Origin: Sabellastarte sp. h YS-2021
Lineage: Eukaryota; Annelida; Polychaeta; Sabellida; Sabellidae
Assembly: GCA_964017235.1 (NCBI GenBank)
Contig: OZ024927.1
Span: forward strand, 58,861,832-58,925,831
Reading direction: 5' to 3'
Length of the DNA stretch: 64,000 nucleotides
The position numbers were made by a program, and so were the translations under genes. The notes below the pieces were generated by a model. The model ran no database searches and was not told the DNA's origin. It was given only the letters and a program-made list of their open reading frames with translations. Shown in pieces: positions 1-11,667 of the stretch; within the stretch, counting starts at the first letter, position 1; each line of letters starts with the position of its first letter.

Positions 1-3000
1 ACCAGTGATGTCATATGTGTGAAATAGGGTCCAGGAAGCCGAAAATACAGCCTCAGCTGGCTGGCTCAGGATAGGCTGATATTTTCTCAGTAAAGGCAGG
101 TTTAAGGTTGTAAACCATATTGTGTCCCACAGGAGTCGCCACTTGAATGAATTTTAGTAGTGTGTTCCTTCAGAAATGCATATCTAGTCCAAAGTGCAGG
201 TTCAGGGAGTGTAGGTGGCGAGGATGTCATAAAATGCCAGATCAGTCAAAACCACCTTTTAAAGTTGATCAATCTTGCTGAACTTTTCACAGAAAACTCA
301 GTTTATATCAAAGAATGAATTTGTATTGGTCTGGTCCACTCGAGGGCCATATTGGGAATTTCATTTCCGGGGTGTGGGGGGGCCCCTGGCCTCCCCTCAT
401 TTGGGGAATGTCAGGTATATCACAATATTGCCAGTCTGAAGCCCCTATTTAATTTCATGCTTGTTTCAACAATAAAGGGGGATATTTTAGGCACATTTGG
501 AGCATTACATGTCTGAACAGAAAATATTTAACCCGAATAATGCTGTTAAAATAGTCCAAAATAGATGTAAATCAGCCCAAACCAGTACTAAATATTGCTC
601 TGTAACCATGAAACTTGGCCCAAAAATCACCTGCCACCCACTGAATCCGATTGCACAGGTTTCAGGATTACATCTGGTGTACCAGTGATGTCATATGTGT
701 GAAATAGGGTCCAGGAAGCCGAAAATACAGCCTCAGCTGGCTGGCTCAGGATAGGCTGATATTTTCTCAGTAAAGGCAGGTTTAAGGTTGTAAACCATAT
801 TGTGTCCCACAGGAGTCGCCACTTGAATGAATTTTAGTAGTGTGTTCCTTCAGAAATGCATATCTAGTCCAAAGTGCAGGTTCAGGGAGTGTAGGTGGCG
901 AGGATGTCATAAAATGCCAGATCAGTCAAAACCACCTTTTAATGTTGATCAATCTTGCTGAAATTTTCACAGAAAACTCAGTTTATATCAAAGAATGAAT
1001 TTGTATTGGTCTGGTCCACTCGAGGGCCATATTAGGAATTTCATTTCCGGGGTGTGGGGGGGCCCCTGGCCTCCCCTCATTTGGGGAATGTCAGGTATAT
1101 CACAATATTGCCAGTCTGAAGCCCCTATTTAATTTCATGCTTGTTTCAACAATAAAGGGGGATATTTTAGGCACATTTGGAGCATTACATGTCTGAACAG
1201 AAAATATTTAACCCGAATAATGCTGTTAAAATAGTCCAAAATAGATGTAAATCAGCCCAAACCAGTACTAAATATTGCTCTGTAACCATGAAACTTGGCC
1301 CAAAAATCACCTGCCACCCACTGAATCCGATTGCACAGGTTTCAGGATTACATCTGGTGTACCAGTGATGTCATATGTGTGAAATAGGGTCCAGGAAGCC
1401 GAAAATACAGCCTCAGCTGGCTGGCTCAGGATAGGCTGATATTTTCTCAGTAAAGGCAGGTTTAAGGTTGTAAACCATATTGTGTCCCACAGGAGTCGCC
1501 ACTTGAATGAATTTTAGTAGTGTGTTCCTTCAGAAATGCATATCTAGTCCAAAGTGCAGGTTCAGGGAGTGTAGGTGGCGAGGATGTCATAAAATGCCAG
1601 ATCAGTCAAAACCACCTTTTAATGTTGATCAATCTTGCTGAAATTTTCACAGAAAACTCAGTTTATATCAAAGAATGAATTTGTATTGGTCTGGTCCACT
1701 CGAGGGCCATATTAGGAATTTCATTTCCGGGGTGTGGGGGGGCCCCTGGCCTCCCCTCATTTGGGGAATGTCAGGTATATCACAATATTGCCAGTCTGAA
1801 GCCCCTACTTAATTTCATGCTTGTTTCAACAATAAAGGGGGATATTTTAGGCACATTTGGAGCATTACATGTCTGAACAGAAAATATTTAACCCGAATAA
1901 TGCTGTTAAAATGGTCCAAAATAGATGTAAATCAGCCCAAACCAGTACTAAATATTGCTCTGTAACCATGAAACTTGGCCCAAAAATCACCTGCCACCCA
2001 CTGAATCCGATTGCACAGGTTTCAGGATTACATCTGGTGTACCAGTGATGTCATATGTGTGAAATAGGGTCCAGGAAGCCGAAAATACAGCCTCAGCTGG
2101 CTGGCTCAGGATAGGCTGATATTTTCTCAGTAAAGGCAGGTTTAAGGTTGTAAACCATATTGTGTCCCACAGGAGTCGCCACTTGAATGAATTTTAGTAG
2201 TGTGTTCCTTCAGAAATGCATATCTAGTCCAAAGTGCAGGTTCAGGGAGTGTAGGTGGCGAGGATGTCATAAAATGCCAGATCAGTCAAAACCACCTTTT
2301 AAAGTTGATCAATCTTGCTGAACTTTTCACAGAAAACTCAGTTTATATCAAAGAATGAATTTGTATTGGTCTGGTCCACTCGAGGGCCATATTGGGAATT
2401 TCATTTCCGGGGTGTGGGGGGGCCCCTGGCCTCCCCTCATTTGGGGAATGTCAGGTATATCACAATATTGCCAGTCTGAAGCCCCTATTTAATTTCATGC
2501 TTGTTTCAACAATAAAGGGGGATATTTTAGGCACATTTGGAGCATTACATGTCTGAACAGAAAATATTTAACCCGAATAATGCTGTTAAAATAGTCCAAA
2601 ATAGATGTAAATCAGCCCAAACCAGTACTAAATATTGCTCTGTAACCATGAAACTTGGCCCAAAAATCACCTGCCACCCACTGAATCCGATTGCACAGGT
2701 TTCAGGATTACATCTGGTGTACCAGTGATGTCATATGTGTGAAATAGGGTCCAGGAAGCCGAAAATACAGCCTCAGCTGGCTGGCTCAGGATAGGCTGAT
2801 ATTTTCTCAGTAAAGGCAGGTTTAAGGTTGTAAACCATATTGTGTCCCACAGGAGTCGCCACTTGAATGAATTTTAGTAGTGTGTTCCTTCAGAAATGCA
2901 TATCTAGTCCAAAGTGCAGGTTCAGGGAGTGTAGGTGGCGAGGATGTCATAAAATGCCAGATCAGTCAAAACCACCTTTTAATGTTGATCAATCTTGCTG

Positions 3001-3896
3001 AAATTTTCACAGAAAACTCAGTTTATATCAAAGAATGAATTTGTATTGGTCTGGTCCACTCGAGGGCCATATTAGGAATTTCATTTCCGGGGTGTGGGGG
3101 GGCCCCTGGCCTCCCCTCATTTGGGGAATGTCAGGTATATCACAATATTGCCAGTCTGAAGCCCCTACTTAATTTCATGCTTGTTTCAACAATAAAGGGG
3201 GATATTTTAGGCACATTTGGAGCATTACATGTCTGAACAGAAAATATTTAACCCGAATAATGCTGTTAAAATGGTCCAAAATAGATGTAAATCAGCCCAA
3301 ACCAGTACTAAATATTGCTCTGTAACCATGAAACTTGGCCCAAAAATCACCTGCCACCCACTGAATCCGATTGCACAGGTTTCAGGATTACATCTGGTGT
3401 ACCAGTGATGTCATATGTGTGAAATAGGGTCCAGGAAGCCGAAAATACAGCCTCAGCTGGCTGGCTCAGGATAGGCTGATATTTTCTCAGTAAAGGCAGG
3501 TTTAAGGTTGTAAACCATATTGTGTCCCACAGGAGTCGCCACTTGAATGAATTTTAGTAGTGTGTTCCTTCAGAAATGCATATCTAGTCCAAAGTGCAGG
3601 TTCAGGGAGTGTAGGTGGCGAGGATGTCATAAAATGCCAGATCAGTCAAAACCACCTTTTAAAGTTGATCAATCTTGCTGAACTTTTCACAGAAAACTCA
3701 GTTTATATCAAAGAATGAATTTGTATTGGTCTGGTCCACTCGAGGGCCATATTGGGAATTTCATTTCCGGGGTGTGGGGGGGCCCCTGGCCTCCCCTCAT
3801 TTGGGGAATGTCAGGTATATCACAATATTGCCAGTCTGAAGCCCCTATTTAATTTCATGCTTGTTTCAACAATAAAGGGGGATATTTTAGGCACAT
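1..3896. repeat. Left-most block with alternating monomer subtypes
   Basis: Six monomers are anchored at 497-3897. Two forms mix. One has AAAGTTGATC, AACTTTTCAC and ATTGGGAATT. The other has AATGTTGATC, AAATTTTCAC and ATTAGGAATT. Copies anchored at 497, 1177 and 2537 read AAAATAGTCC where nearly all others read AAAATGGTCC. The copies anchored at 1857 and 3217 share CCCCTACTTAATT just upstream, so they form a pair 1,360 bp apart. No other feature is seen in this stretch. Confidence 0.8.
1177..1856. repeat. Representative 680-bp satellite monomer
   Basis: This copy illustrates the unit, phased from the TTGGAGCATTACATG anchor. In order it holds an AT-rich block; GTACCAGTGATGTCATATG; a TGGCTCAGGATAGG segment with GGTTGTAAACC starting 44 bases after it; the AG(T/C)C(C/T)AAAGTGCAGG variable site; GTTGATCAATC; the CACTCGAGGGCCATATT segment; the G-run/GGCCCC/CCTCCCC tract; and the CCCCTATTTAATTTC block. 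Subtype markers used below are A/T at 'AA(A/T)GTTGATC', 'AA(C/A)TTTTCAC', 'ATT(A/G)GGAATTTC' and the G-run form (TGTGGGGGGG or TGTTGGGGGG). Confidence 0.9.
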
Positions 3897-4465
3897 TTGG
3901 AGCATTACATGTCTGAACAGAAAATATTTAACCCGAATAATGCTGTTAAAATGGTCCAAAATAGATGTAAATCAGCCCAAACCAGTACTAAATATTGCTC
4001 TGTAACCATGAAACTTGGCCCAAAAATCACCTGCTACCCACTGAATCCGATTGCACAGGTTTCAGGATTACATCTGGTGTACCAGTGATGTCATATGTGT
4101 GAAATAGGGTCCAGGAAGCCGAAAATACAGCCTCAGCTGGCTGGCTCAGGATAGGCTGATATTTTCTCAGTAAAGGCAGCTTTAAGGTTGTAAACCATAT
4201 TGTGTCCCACAGAAGTCGCCACTTGAATGAATTTTAGTAGTGTGTTCCTTCAGAAATGCATATCTAGTCCAAAGTGCAGGTTCAGGGAGTGTAGGTGGCG
4301 AGGATGTCATAAAATGCCAGATCAGTCAAAACCACCTTTTAAAGTTGATCAATCTTGCTGAAATTTTCACAGAAAACTCAGTTTATATCAAAGAATGAAT
4401 TTGTATTGGTCTGGTCCACTCGAGGGCCATATTAGGAATTTCATTTCCGGGGTGTGGGGGTGTGT

Positions 4466-4483
4466 GGGGGGGGGGGGGGGGGG
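4466..4483. repeat. Poly-G tract, 18 G
   Basis: An uninterrupted G run after GGGGGTGTGT, in the monomer leading into the first B segment. It replaces the usual G7/CCCC tract, and with it the 3' C bases are reduced. The length differs between copies (18, 23, 18, 24), so it is a mononucleotide microsatellite inside the satellite and a likely site of sequencing error. Confidence 0.85.
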
Positions 4484-4704
4484 CCTGGCCTCCCCTCATT
4501 TGGGGAATGTCAGGTATATCACAATATTGCCAGTCTGAAGCCCCTATTTAATTTCATGCTTGTTTCAACAATAAAGGGGGATATTTTAGGCACATTTGGA
4601 GCATTACATGTCTGAACAGAAAATATTTAACCCGAATAATGCTGTTAAAATGGTCCAAAATAGATGTAAATCAGCCCAAACCAGTACTAAATATTGCTCT
4701 GTAA

Positions 4705-4823
4705 GCATCCAATTTGGCCAAGAAATCACCTGGCACATGCTAAGTCTGATAGCACAGGTTTCAGGATTACATCTGGTGTACCAGTGGTGTCATTGGTGTA
4801 ATATGGGGTCCAGGTAGGTGATA
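4705..4823. repeat. Divergent segment of B-type monomer, copy 1
   Basis: About 119 bp where the monomer departs strongly from the consensus (GTAAGCATCCAATTTGG in place of GTAACCATGAAACTTGG, and GTGTCATTGGTG in place of ATGTCATATGTG), flanked by near-identical satellite. Further downstream this monomer carries CTCAGCAAAGG and an 8-bp deletion at TCTAGTCTAATTCAGGG. It looks like a tract from an older monomer lineage kept within the array. Confidence 0.85.
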
Positions 4824-7196
4824 ATACAGCCTCAGCTGGCTGGCTCAGGATAGGCTGATATTTTCTCAGCAAAGGCAGGTTTAAGGTTGTAAACCATATT
4901 GTGTCCCACAGGAGTCGCCACTTGAATGAATTTTAGTAGTGTGTTCCTTCAGAAATGCATATCTAGTCTAATTCAGGGAGTGTAGGTGGCGAGGATGTCA
5001 TAAAATGCCAGATCAGTCAAAACCACCTCTTAAAGTTGATCAATCTTGCTGAAATTTTCACAGAAAACTCAGTTTATATCAAAGAATGAATTTGTATTGG
5101 TCTGGTCCACTCGAGGGCCATATTGGGAATTTCATTTCCGGGGTGTTGGGGGGCCCCTGGCCTCCCCTCATTTGGGGAATGTCAGGTATATCACAATATT
5201 GCCAGTCTGAAGCCCCTATTTAATTTCATGCTTGTTTCAACAATAAAGGGGGATATTTTAGGCACATTTGGAGCATTACATGTCTGAACAGAAAATATTT
5301 AACCCGAATAATGCTGTTAAAATGGTCCAAAATAGATGTAAATCAGCCCAAACCAGTACTAAATATTGCTCTGTAACCATGAAACTTGGCCCAAAAATCA
5401 CCTGCCACCCACTGAATCCGATTGCACAGGTTTCAGGATTACATCTGGTGTACCAGTGATGTCATATGTGTGAAATAGGGTCCAGGAAGCCGAAAATACA
5501 GCCTCAGCTGGCTGGCTCAGGATAGGCTGATATTTTCTCAGTAAAGGCAGGTTTAAGGTTGTAAACCATATTGTGTCCCACAGGAGTCGCCACTTGAATG
5601 AATTTTAGTAGTGTGTTCCTTCAGAAATGCATATCTAGTCTAAAGTGCAGGTTCAGGGAGTGTAGGTGGCGAGGATGTCATAAAATGCCAGATCAGTCAA
5701 AACCACCTTTTAAAGTTGATCAATCTTGCTGAACTTTTCACAGAAAACTCAGTTTATATCAAAGAATGAATTTGTATTGGTCTGGTCCACTCGAGGGCCA
5801 TATTAGGAATTTCATTTCCGGGGTGTGGGGGGGCCCCTGGCCTCCCCTCATTTGGGGAATGTCAGGTATATCACAATATTGCCAGTCTGAAGCCCCTATT
5901 TAATTTCATGCTTGTTTCAACAATAAAGGGGGATATTTTAGGCACATTTGGAGCATTACATGTCTGAACAGAAAATATTTAACCCGAATAATGCTGTTAA
6001 AATGGTCCAAAATAGATGTAAATCAGCCGAAACCAGTACTAAATATTGCTCTGTAACCATGAAACTTGGCCCAAAAATCACCTGCCACCCACTGAATCCG
6101 ATTACACAGGTTTCAGGATTACATCTGGTGTACCAGTGATGTCATATGTGTGAAATAGGGTCCAGGAAGCCGAAAATACAGCCTCAGCTGGCTGGCTCAG
6201 GATAGGCTGATATTTTCTCAGTAAAGGCAGGTTTAAGGTTGTAAACCATATTGTGTCCCACAGGAGTCGCCACTTGAATGAATTTTAGTAGTGTGTTCCT
6301 TCAGAAATGCATATCTAGTCCAAAGTGCAGGTTCAGGGAGTGTAGGTGGCGAGGATGTCATAAAATGCCAGATCAGTCAAAACCACCTTTTAAAGTTGAT
6401 CAATCTTGCTGAACTTTTCACAGAAAACTCAGTTTATATCAAAGAATGAATTTGTATTGGTCTGGTCCACTCGAGGGCCATATTGGGAATTTCATTTCCG
6501 GGGTGTGGGGGGGCCCCTGGCCTCCCCTCATTTGGGGAATGTCAGGTATATCACAATATTGCCAGTCTGAAGCCCCTATTTAATTTCATGCTTGTTTCAA
6601 CAATAAAGGGGGATATTTTAGGCACATTTGGAGCATTACATGTCTGAACAGAAAATATTTAACCCGAATAATGCTGTTAAAATGGTCCAAAATAGATGTA
6701 AATCAGCCCAAACCAGTACTAAATATTGCTCTGTAACCATGAAACTTGGCCCAAAAATCACCTGCTACCCACTGAATCCGATTGCACAGGTTTCAGGATT
6801 ACATCTGGTGTACCAGTGATGTCATATGTGTGAAATAGGGTCCAGGAAGCCGAAAATACAGCCTCAGCTGGCTGGCTCAGGATAGGCTGATATTTTCTCA
6901 GTAAAGGCAGCTTTAAGGTTGTAAACCATATTGTGTCCCACAGAAGTCGCCACTTGAATGAATTTTAGTAGTGTGTTCCTTCAGAAATGCATATCTAGTC
7001 CAAAGTGCAGGTTCAGGGAGTGTAGGTGGCGAGGATGTCATAAAATGCCAGATCAGTCAAAACCACCTTTTAAAGTTGATCAATCTTGCTGAAATTTTCA
7101 CAGAAAACTCAGTTTATATCAAAGAATGAATTTGTATTGGTCTGGTCCACTCGAGGGCCATATTAGGAATTTCATTTCCGGGGTGTGGGGGTGTGT

Positions 7197-7219
7197 GGGG
7201 GGGGGGGGGGGGGGGGGGG
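7197..7219. repeat. Poly-G tract, 23 G
   Basis: The same tract in the second B-linked monomer. It accounts for the 704-bp spacing between anchors 6628 and 7332. Confidence 0.85.
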
Positions 7220-7440
7220 CCTGGCCTCCCCTCATTTGGGGAATGTCAGGTATATCACAATATTGCCAGTCTGAAGCCCCTATTTAATTTCATGCTTGTT
7301 TCAACAATAAAGGGGGATATTTTAGGCACATTTGGAGCATTACATGTCTGAACAGAAAATATTTAACCCGAATAATGCTGTTAAAATGGTCCAAAATAGA
7401 TGTAAATCAGCCCAAACCAGTACTAAATATTGCTCTGTAA

Positions 7441-7559
7441 GCATCCAATTTGGCCAAGAAATCACCTGGCACATGCTAAGTCTGATAGCACAGGTTTCAG
7501 GATTACATCTGGTGTACCAGTGGTGTCATTGGTGTAATATGGGGTCCAGGTAGGTGATA
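7441..7559. repeat. Divergent segment of B-type monomer, copy 2
   Basis: Same divergent segment as at 4705-4823 and apparently identical by eye. It belongs to the shortened dimer 6628-8003 and is followed by the same 8-bp deletion. Confidence 0.85.
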
Positions 7560-8572
7560 ATACAGCCTCAGCTGGCTGGCTCAGGATAGGCTGATATTTT
7601 CTCAGCAAAGGCAGGTTTAAGGTTGTAAACCATATTGTGTCCCACAGGAGTCGCCACTTGAATGAATTTTAGTAGTGTGTTCCTTCAGAAATGCATATCT
7701 AGTCTAATTCAGGGAGTGTAGGTGGCGAGGATGTCATAAAATGCCAGATCAGTCAAAACCACCTCTTAAAGTTGATCAATCTTGCTGAAATTTTCACAGA
7801 AAACTCAGTTTATATCAAAGAATGAATTTGTATTGGTCTGGTCCACTCGAGGGCCATATTGGGAATTTCATTTCCGGGGTGTTGGGGGGCCCCTGGCCTC
7901 CCCTCATTTGGGGAATGTCAGGTATATCACAATATTGCCAGTCTGAAGCCCCTATTTAATTTCATGCTTGTTTCAACAATAAAGGGGGATATTTTAGGCA
8001 CATTTGGAGCATTACATGTCTGAACAGAAAATATTTAACCCGAATAATGCTGTTAAAATGGTCCAAAATAGATGTAAATCAGCCCAAACCAGTACTAAAT
8101 ATTGCTCTGTAACCATGAAACTTGGCCCAAAAATCACCTGCTACCCACTGAATCCGATTGCACAGGTTTCAGGATTACATCTGGTGTACCAGTGATGTCA
8201 TATGTGTGAAATAGGGTCCAGGAAGCCGAAAATACAGCCTCAGCTGGCTGGCTCAGGATAGGCTGATATTTTCTCAGTAAAGGCAGCTTTAAGGTTGTAA
8301 ACCATATTGTGTCCCACAGAAGTCGCCACTTGAATGAATTTTAGTAGTGTGTTCCTTCAGAAATGCATATCTAGTCCAAAGTGCAGGTTCAGGGAGTGTA
8401 GGTGGCGAGGATGTCATAAAATGCCAGATCAGTCAAAACCACCTTTTAAAGTTGATCAATCTTGCTGAAATTTTCACAGAAAACTCAGTTTATATCAAAG
8501 AATGAATTTGTATTGGTCTGGTCCACTCGAGGGCCATATTAGGAATTTCATTTCCGGGGTGTGGGGGTGTGT

Positions 8573-8590
8573 GGGGGGGGGGGGGGGGGG
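8573..8590. repeat. Poly-G tract, 18 G
   Basis: The same tract in the third B-linked monomer. It accounts for the 699-bp spacing between anchors 8004 and 8703. Confidence 0.85.
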
Positions 8591-8811
8591 CCTGGCCTCC
8601 CCTCATTTGGGGAATGTCAGGTATATCACAATATTGCCAGTCTGAAGCCCCTATTTAATTTCATGCTTGTTTCAACAATAAAGGGGGATATTTTAGGCAC
8701 ATTTGGAGCATTACATGTCTGAACAGAAAATATTTAACCCGAATAATGCTGTTAAAATGGTCCAAAATAGATGTAAATCAGCCCAAACCAGTACTAAATA
8801 TTGCTCTGTAA

Positions 8812-8930
8812 GCATCCAATTTGGCCAAGAAATCACCTGGCACATGCTAAGTCTGATAGCACAGGTTTCAGGATTACATCTGGTGTACCAGTGGTGTCAT
8901 TGGTGTAATATGGGGTCCAGGTAGGTGATA
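8812..8930. repeat. Divergent segment of B-type monomer, copy 3
   Basis: Same B segment in the tetramer 8004-10734, followed by the 672-bp monomer with the 8-bp deletion. Confidence 0.85.
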
Positions 8931-11303
8931 ATACAGCCTCAGCTGGCTGGCTCAGGATAGGCTGATATTTTCTCAGCAAAGGCAGGTTTAAGGTTGTAAA
9001 CCATATTGTGTCCCACAGGAGTCGCCACTTGAATGAATTTTAGTAGTGTGTTCCTTCAGAAATGCATATCTAGTCTAATTCAGGGAGTGTAGGTGGCGAG
9101 GATGTCATAAAATGCCAGATCAGTCAAAACCACCTCTTAAAGTTGATCAATCTTGCTGAAATTTTCACAGAAAACTCAGTTTATATCAAAGAATGAATTT
9201 GTATTGGTCTGGTCCACTCGAGGGCCATATTGGGAATTTCATTTCCGGGGTGTTGGGGGGCCCCTGGCCTCCCCTCATTTGGGGAATGTCAGGTATATCA
9301 CAATATTGCCAGTCTGAAGCCCCTATTTAATTTCATGCTTGTTTCAACAATAAAGGGGGATATTTTAGGCACATTTGGAGCATTACATGTCTGAACAGAA
9401 AATATTTAACCCGAATAATGCTGTTAAAATGGTCCAAAATAGATGTAAATCAGCCCAAACCAGTACTAAATATTGCTCTGTAACCATGAAACTTGGCCCA
9501 AAAATCACCTGCCACCCACTGAATCCGATTGCACAGGTTTCAGGATTACATCTGGTGTACCAGTGATGTCATATGTGTGAAATAGGGTCCAGGAAGCCGA
9601 AAATACAGCCTCAGCTGGCTGGCTCAGGATAGGCTGATATTTTCTCAGTAAAGGCAGGTTTAAGGTTGTAAACCATATTGTGTCCCACAGGAGTCGCCAC
9701 TTGAATGAATTTTAGTAGTGTGTTCCTTCAGAAATGCATATCTAGTCTAAAGTGCAGGTTCAGGGAGTGTAGGTGGCGAGGATGTCATAAAATGCCAGAT
9801 CAGTCAAAACCACCTTTTAAAGTTGATCAATCTTGCTGAACTTTTCACAGAAAACTCAGTTTATATCAAAGAATGAATTTGTATTGGTCTGGTCCACTCG
9901 AGGGCCATATTAGGAATTTCATTTCCGGGGTGTGGGGGGGCCCCTGGCCTCCCCTCATTTGGGGAATGTCAGGTATATCACAATATTGCCAGTCTGAAGC
10001 CCCTATTTAATTTCATGCTTGTTTCAACAATAAAGGGGGATATTTTAGGCACATTTGGAGCATTACATGTCTGAACAGAAAATATTTAACCCGAATAATG
10101 CTGTTAAAATGGTCCAAAATAGATGTAAATCAGCCGAAACCAGTACTAAATATTGCTCTGTAACCATGAAACTTGGCCCAAAAATCACCTGCCACCCACT
10201 GAATCCGATTACACAGGTTTCAGGATTACATCTGGTGTACCAGTGATGTCATATGTGTGAAATAGGGTCCAGGAAGCCGAAAATACAGCCTCAGCTGGCT
10301 GGCTCAGGATAGGCTGATATTTTCTCAGTAAAGGCAGGTTTAAGGTTGTAAACCATATTGTGTCCCACAGGAGTCGCCACTTGAATGAATTTTAGTAGTG
10401 TGTTCCTTCAGAAATGCATATCTAGTCCAAAGTGCAGGTTCAGGGAGTGTAGGTGGCGAGGATGTCATAAAATGCCAGATCAGTCAAAACCACCTTTTAA
10501 AGTTGATCAATCTTGCTGAACTTTTCACAGAAAACTCAGTTTATATCAAAGAATGAATTTGTATTGGTCTGGTCCACTCGAGGGCCATATTGGGAATTTC
10601 ATTTCCGGGGTGTGGGGGGGCCCCTGGCCTCCCCTCATTTGGGGAATGTCAGGTATATCACAATATTGCCAGTCTGAAGCCCCTATTTAATTTCATGCTT
10701 GTTTCAACAATAAAGGGGGATATTTTAGGCACATTTGGAGCATTACATGTCTGAACAGAAAATATTTAACCCGAATAATGCTGTTAAAATGGTCCAAAAT
10801 AGATGTAAATCAGCCCAAACCAGTACTAAATATTGCTCTGTAACCATGAAACTTGGCCCAAAAATCACCTGCTACCCACTGAATCCGATTGCACAGGTTT
10901 CAGGATTACATCTGGTGTACCAGTGATGTCATATGTGTGAAATAGGGTCCAGGAAGCCGAAAATACAGCCTCAGCTGGCTGGCTCAGGATAGGCTGATAT
11001 TTTCTCAGTAAAGGCAGCTTTAAGGTTGTAAACCATATTGTGTCCCACAGAAGTCGCCACTTGAATGAATTTTAGTAGTGTGTTCCTTCAGAAATGCATA
11101 TCTAGTCCAAAGTGCAGGTTCAGGGAGTGTAGGTGGCGAGGATGTCATAAAATGCCAGATCAGTCAAAACCACCTTTTAAAGTTGATCAATCTTGCTGAA
11201 ATTTTCACAGAAAACTCAGTTTATATCAAAGAATGAATTTGTATTGGTCTGGTCCACTCGAGGGCCATATTAGGAATTTCATTTCCGGGGTGTGGGGGTG
11301 TGT

Positions 11304-11327
11304 GGGGGGGGGGGGGGGGGGGGGGGG
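11304..11327. repeat. Poly-G tract, 24 G
   Basis: The same tract in the fourth B-linked monomer. It accounts for the 705-bp spacing between anchors 10735 and 11440. A run this long can in principle fold as a G-quadruplex. Confidence 0.85.
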
Positions 11328-11548
11328 CCTGGCCTCCCCTCATTTGGGGAATGTCAGGTATATCACAATATTGCCAGTCTGAAGCCCCTATTTAATTTCA
11401 TGCTTGTTTCAACAATAAAGGGGGATATTTTAGGCACATTTGGAGCATTACATGTCTGAACAGAAAATATTTAACCCGAATAATGCTGTTAAAATGGTCC
11501 AAAATAGATGTAAATCAGCCCAAACCAGTACTAAATATTGCTCTGTAA

Positions 11549-11667
11549 GCATCCAATTTGGCCAAGAAATCACCTGGCACATGCTAAGTCTGATAGCACA
11601 GGTTTCAGGATTACATCTGGTGTACCAGTGGTGTCATTGGTGTAATATGGGGTCCAGGTAGGTGATA
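11549..11667. repeat. Divergent segment of B-type monomer, copy 4
   Basis: Same B segment in the tetramer 10735-13471. The poly-G run upstream of this copy is the longest of the four (24 G). Confidence 0.85.

Noticed and set aside
62..116. A true tRNA gene in the monomer
   Set aside because: Only the A- and B-box-like segments match; no acceptor, anticodon or T stem could be drawn.
497..688. 63-residue frame repeated in nearly every monomer (and a 73-residue version in B monomers)
   Set aside because: It depends on a TTG start, its conservation is fully explained by homogenisation of the satellite, it has no recognisable domain, and the B version changes many residues without coding constraint.
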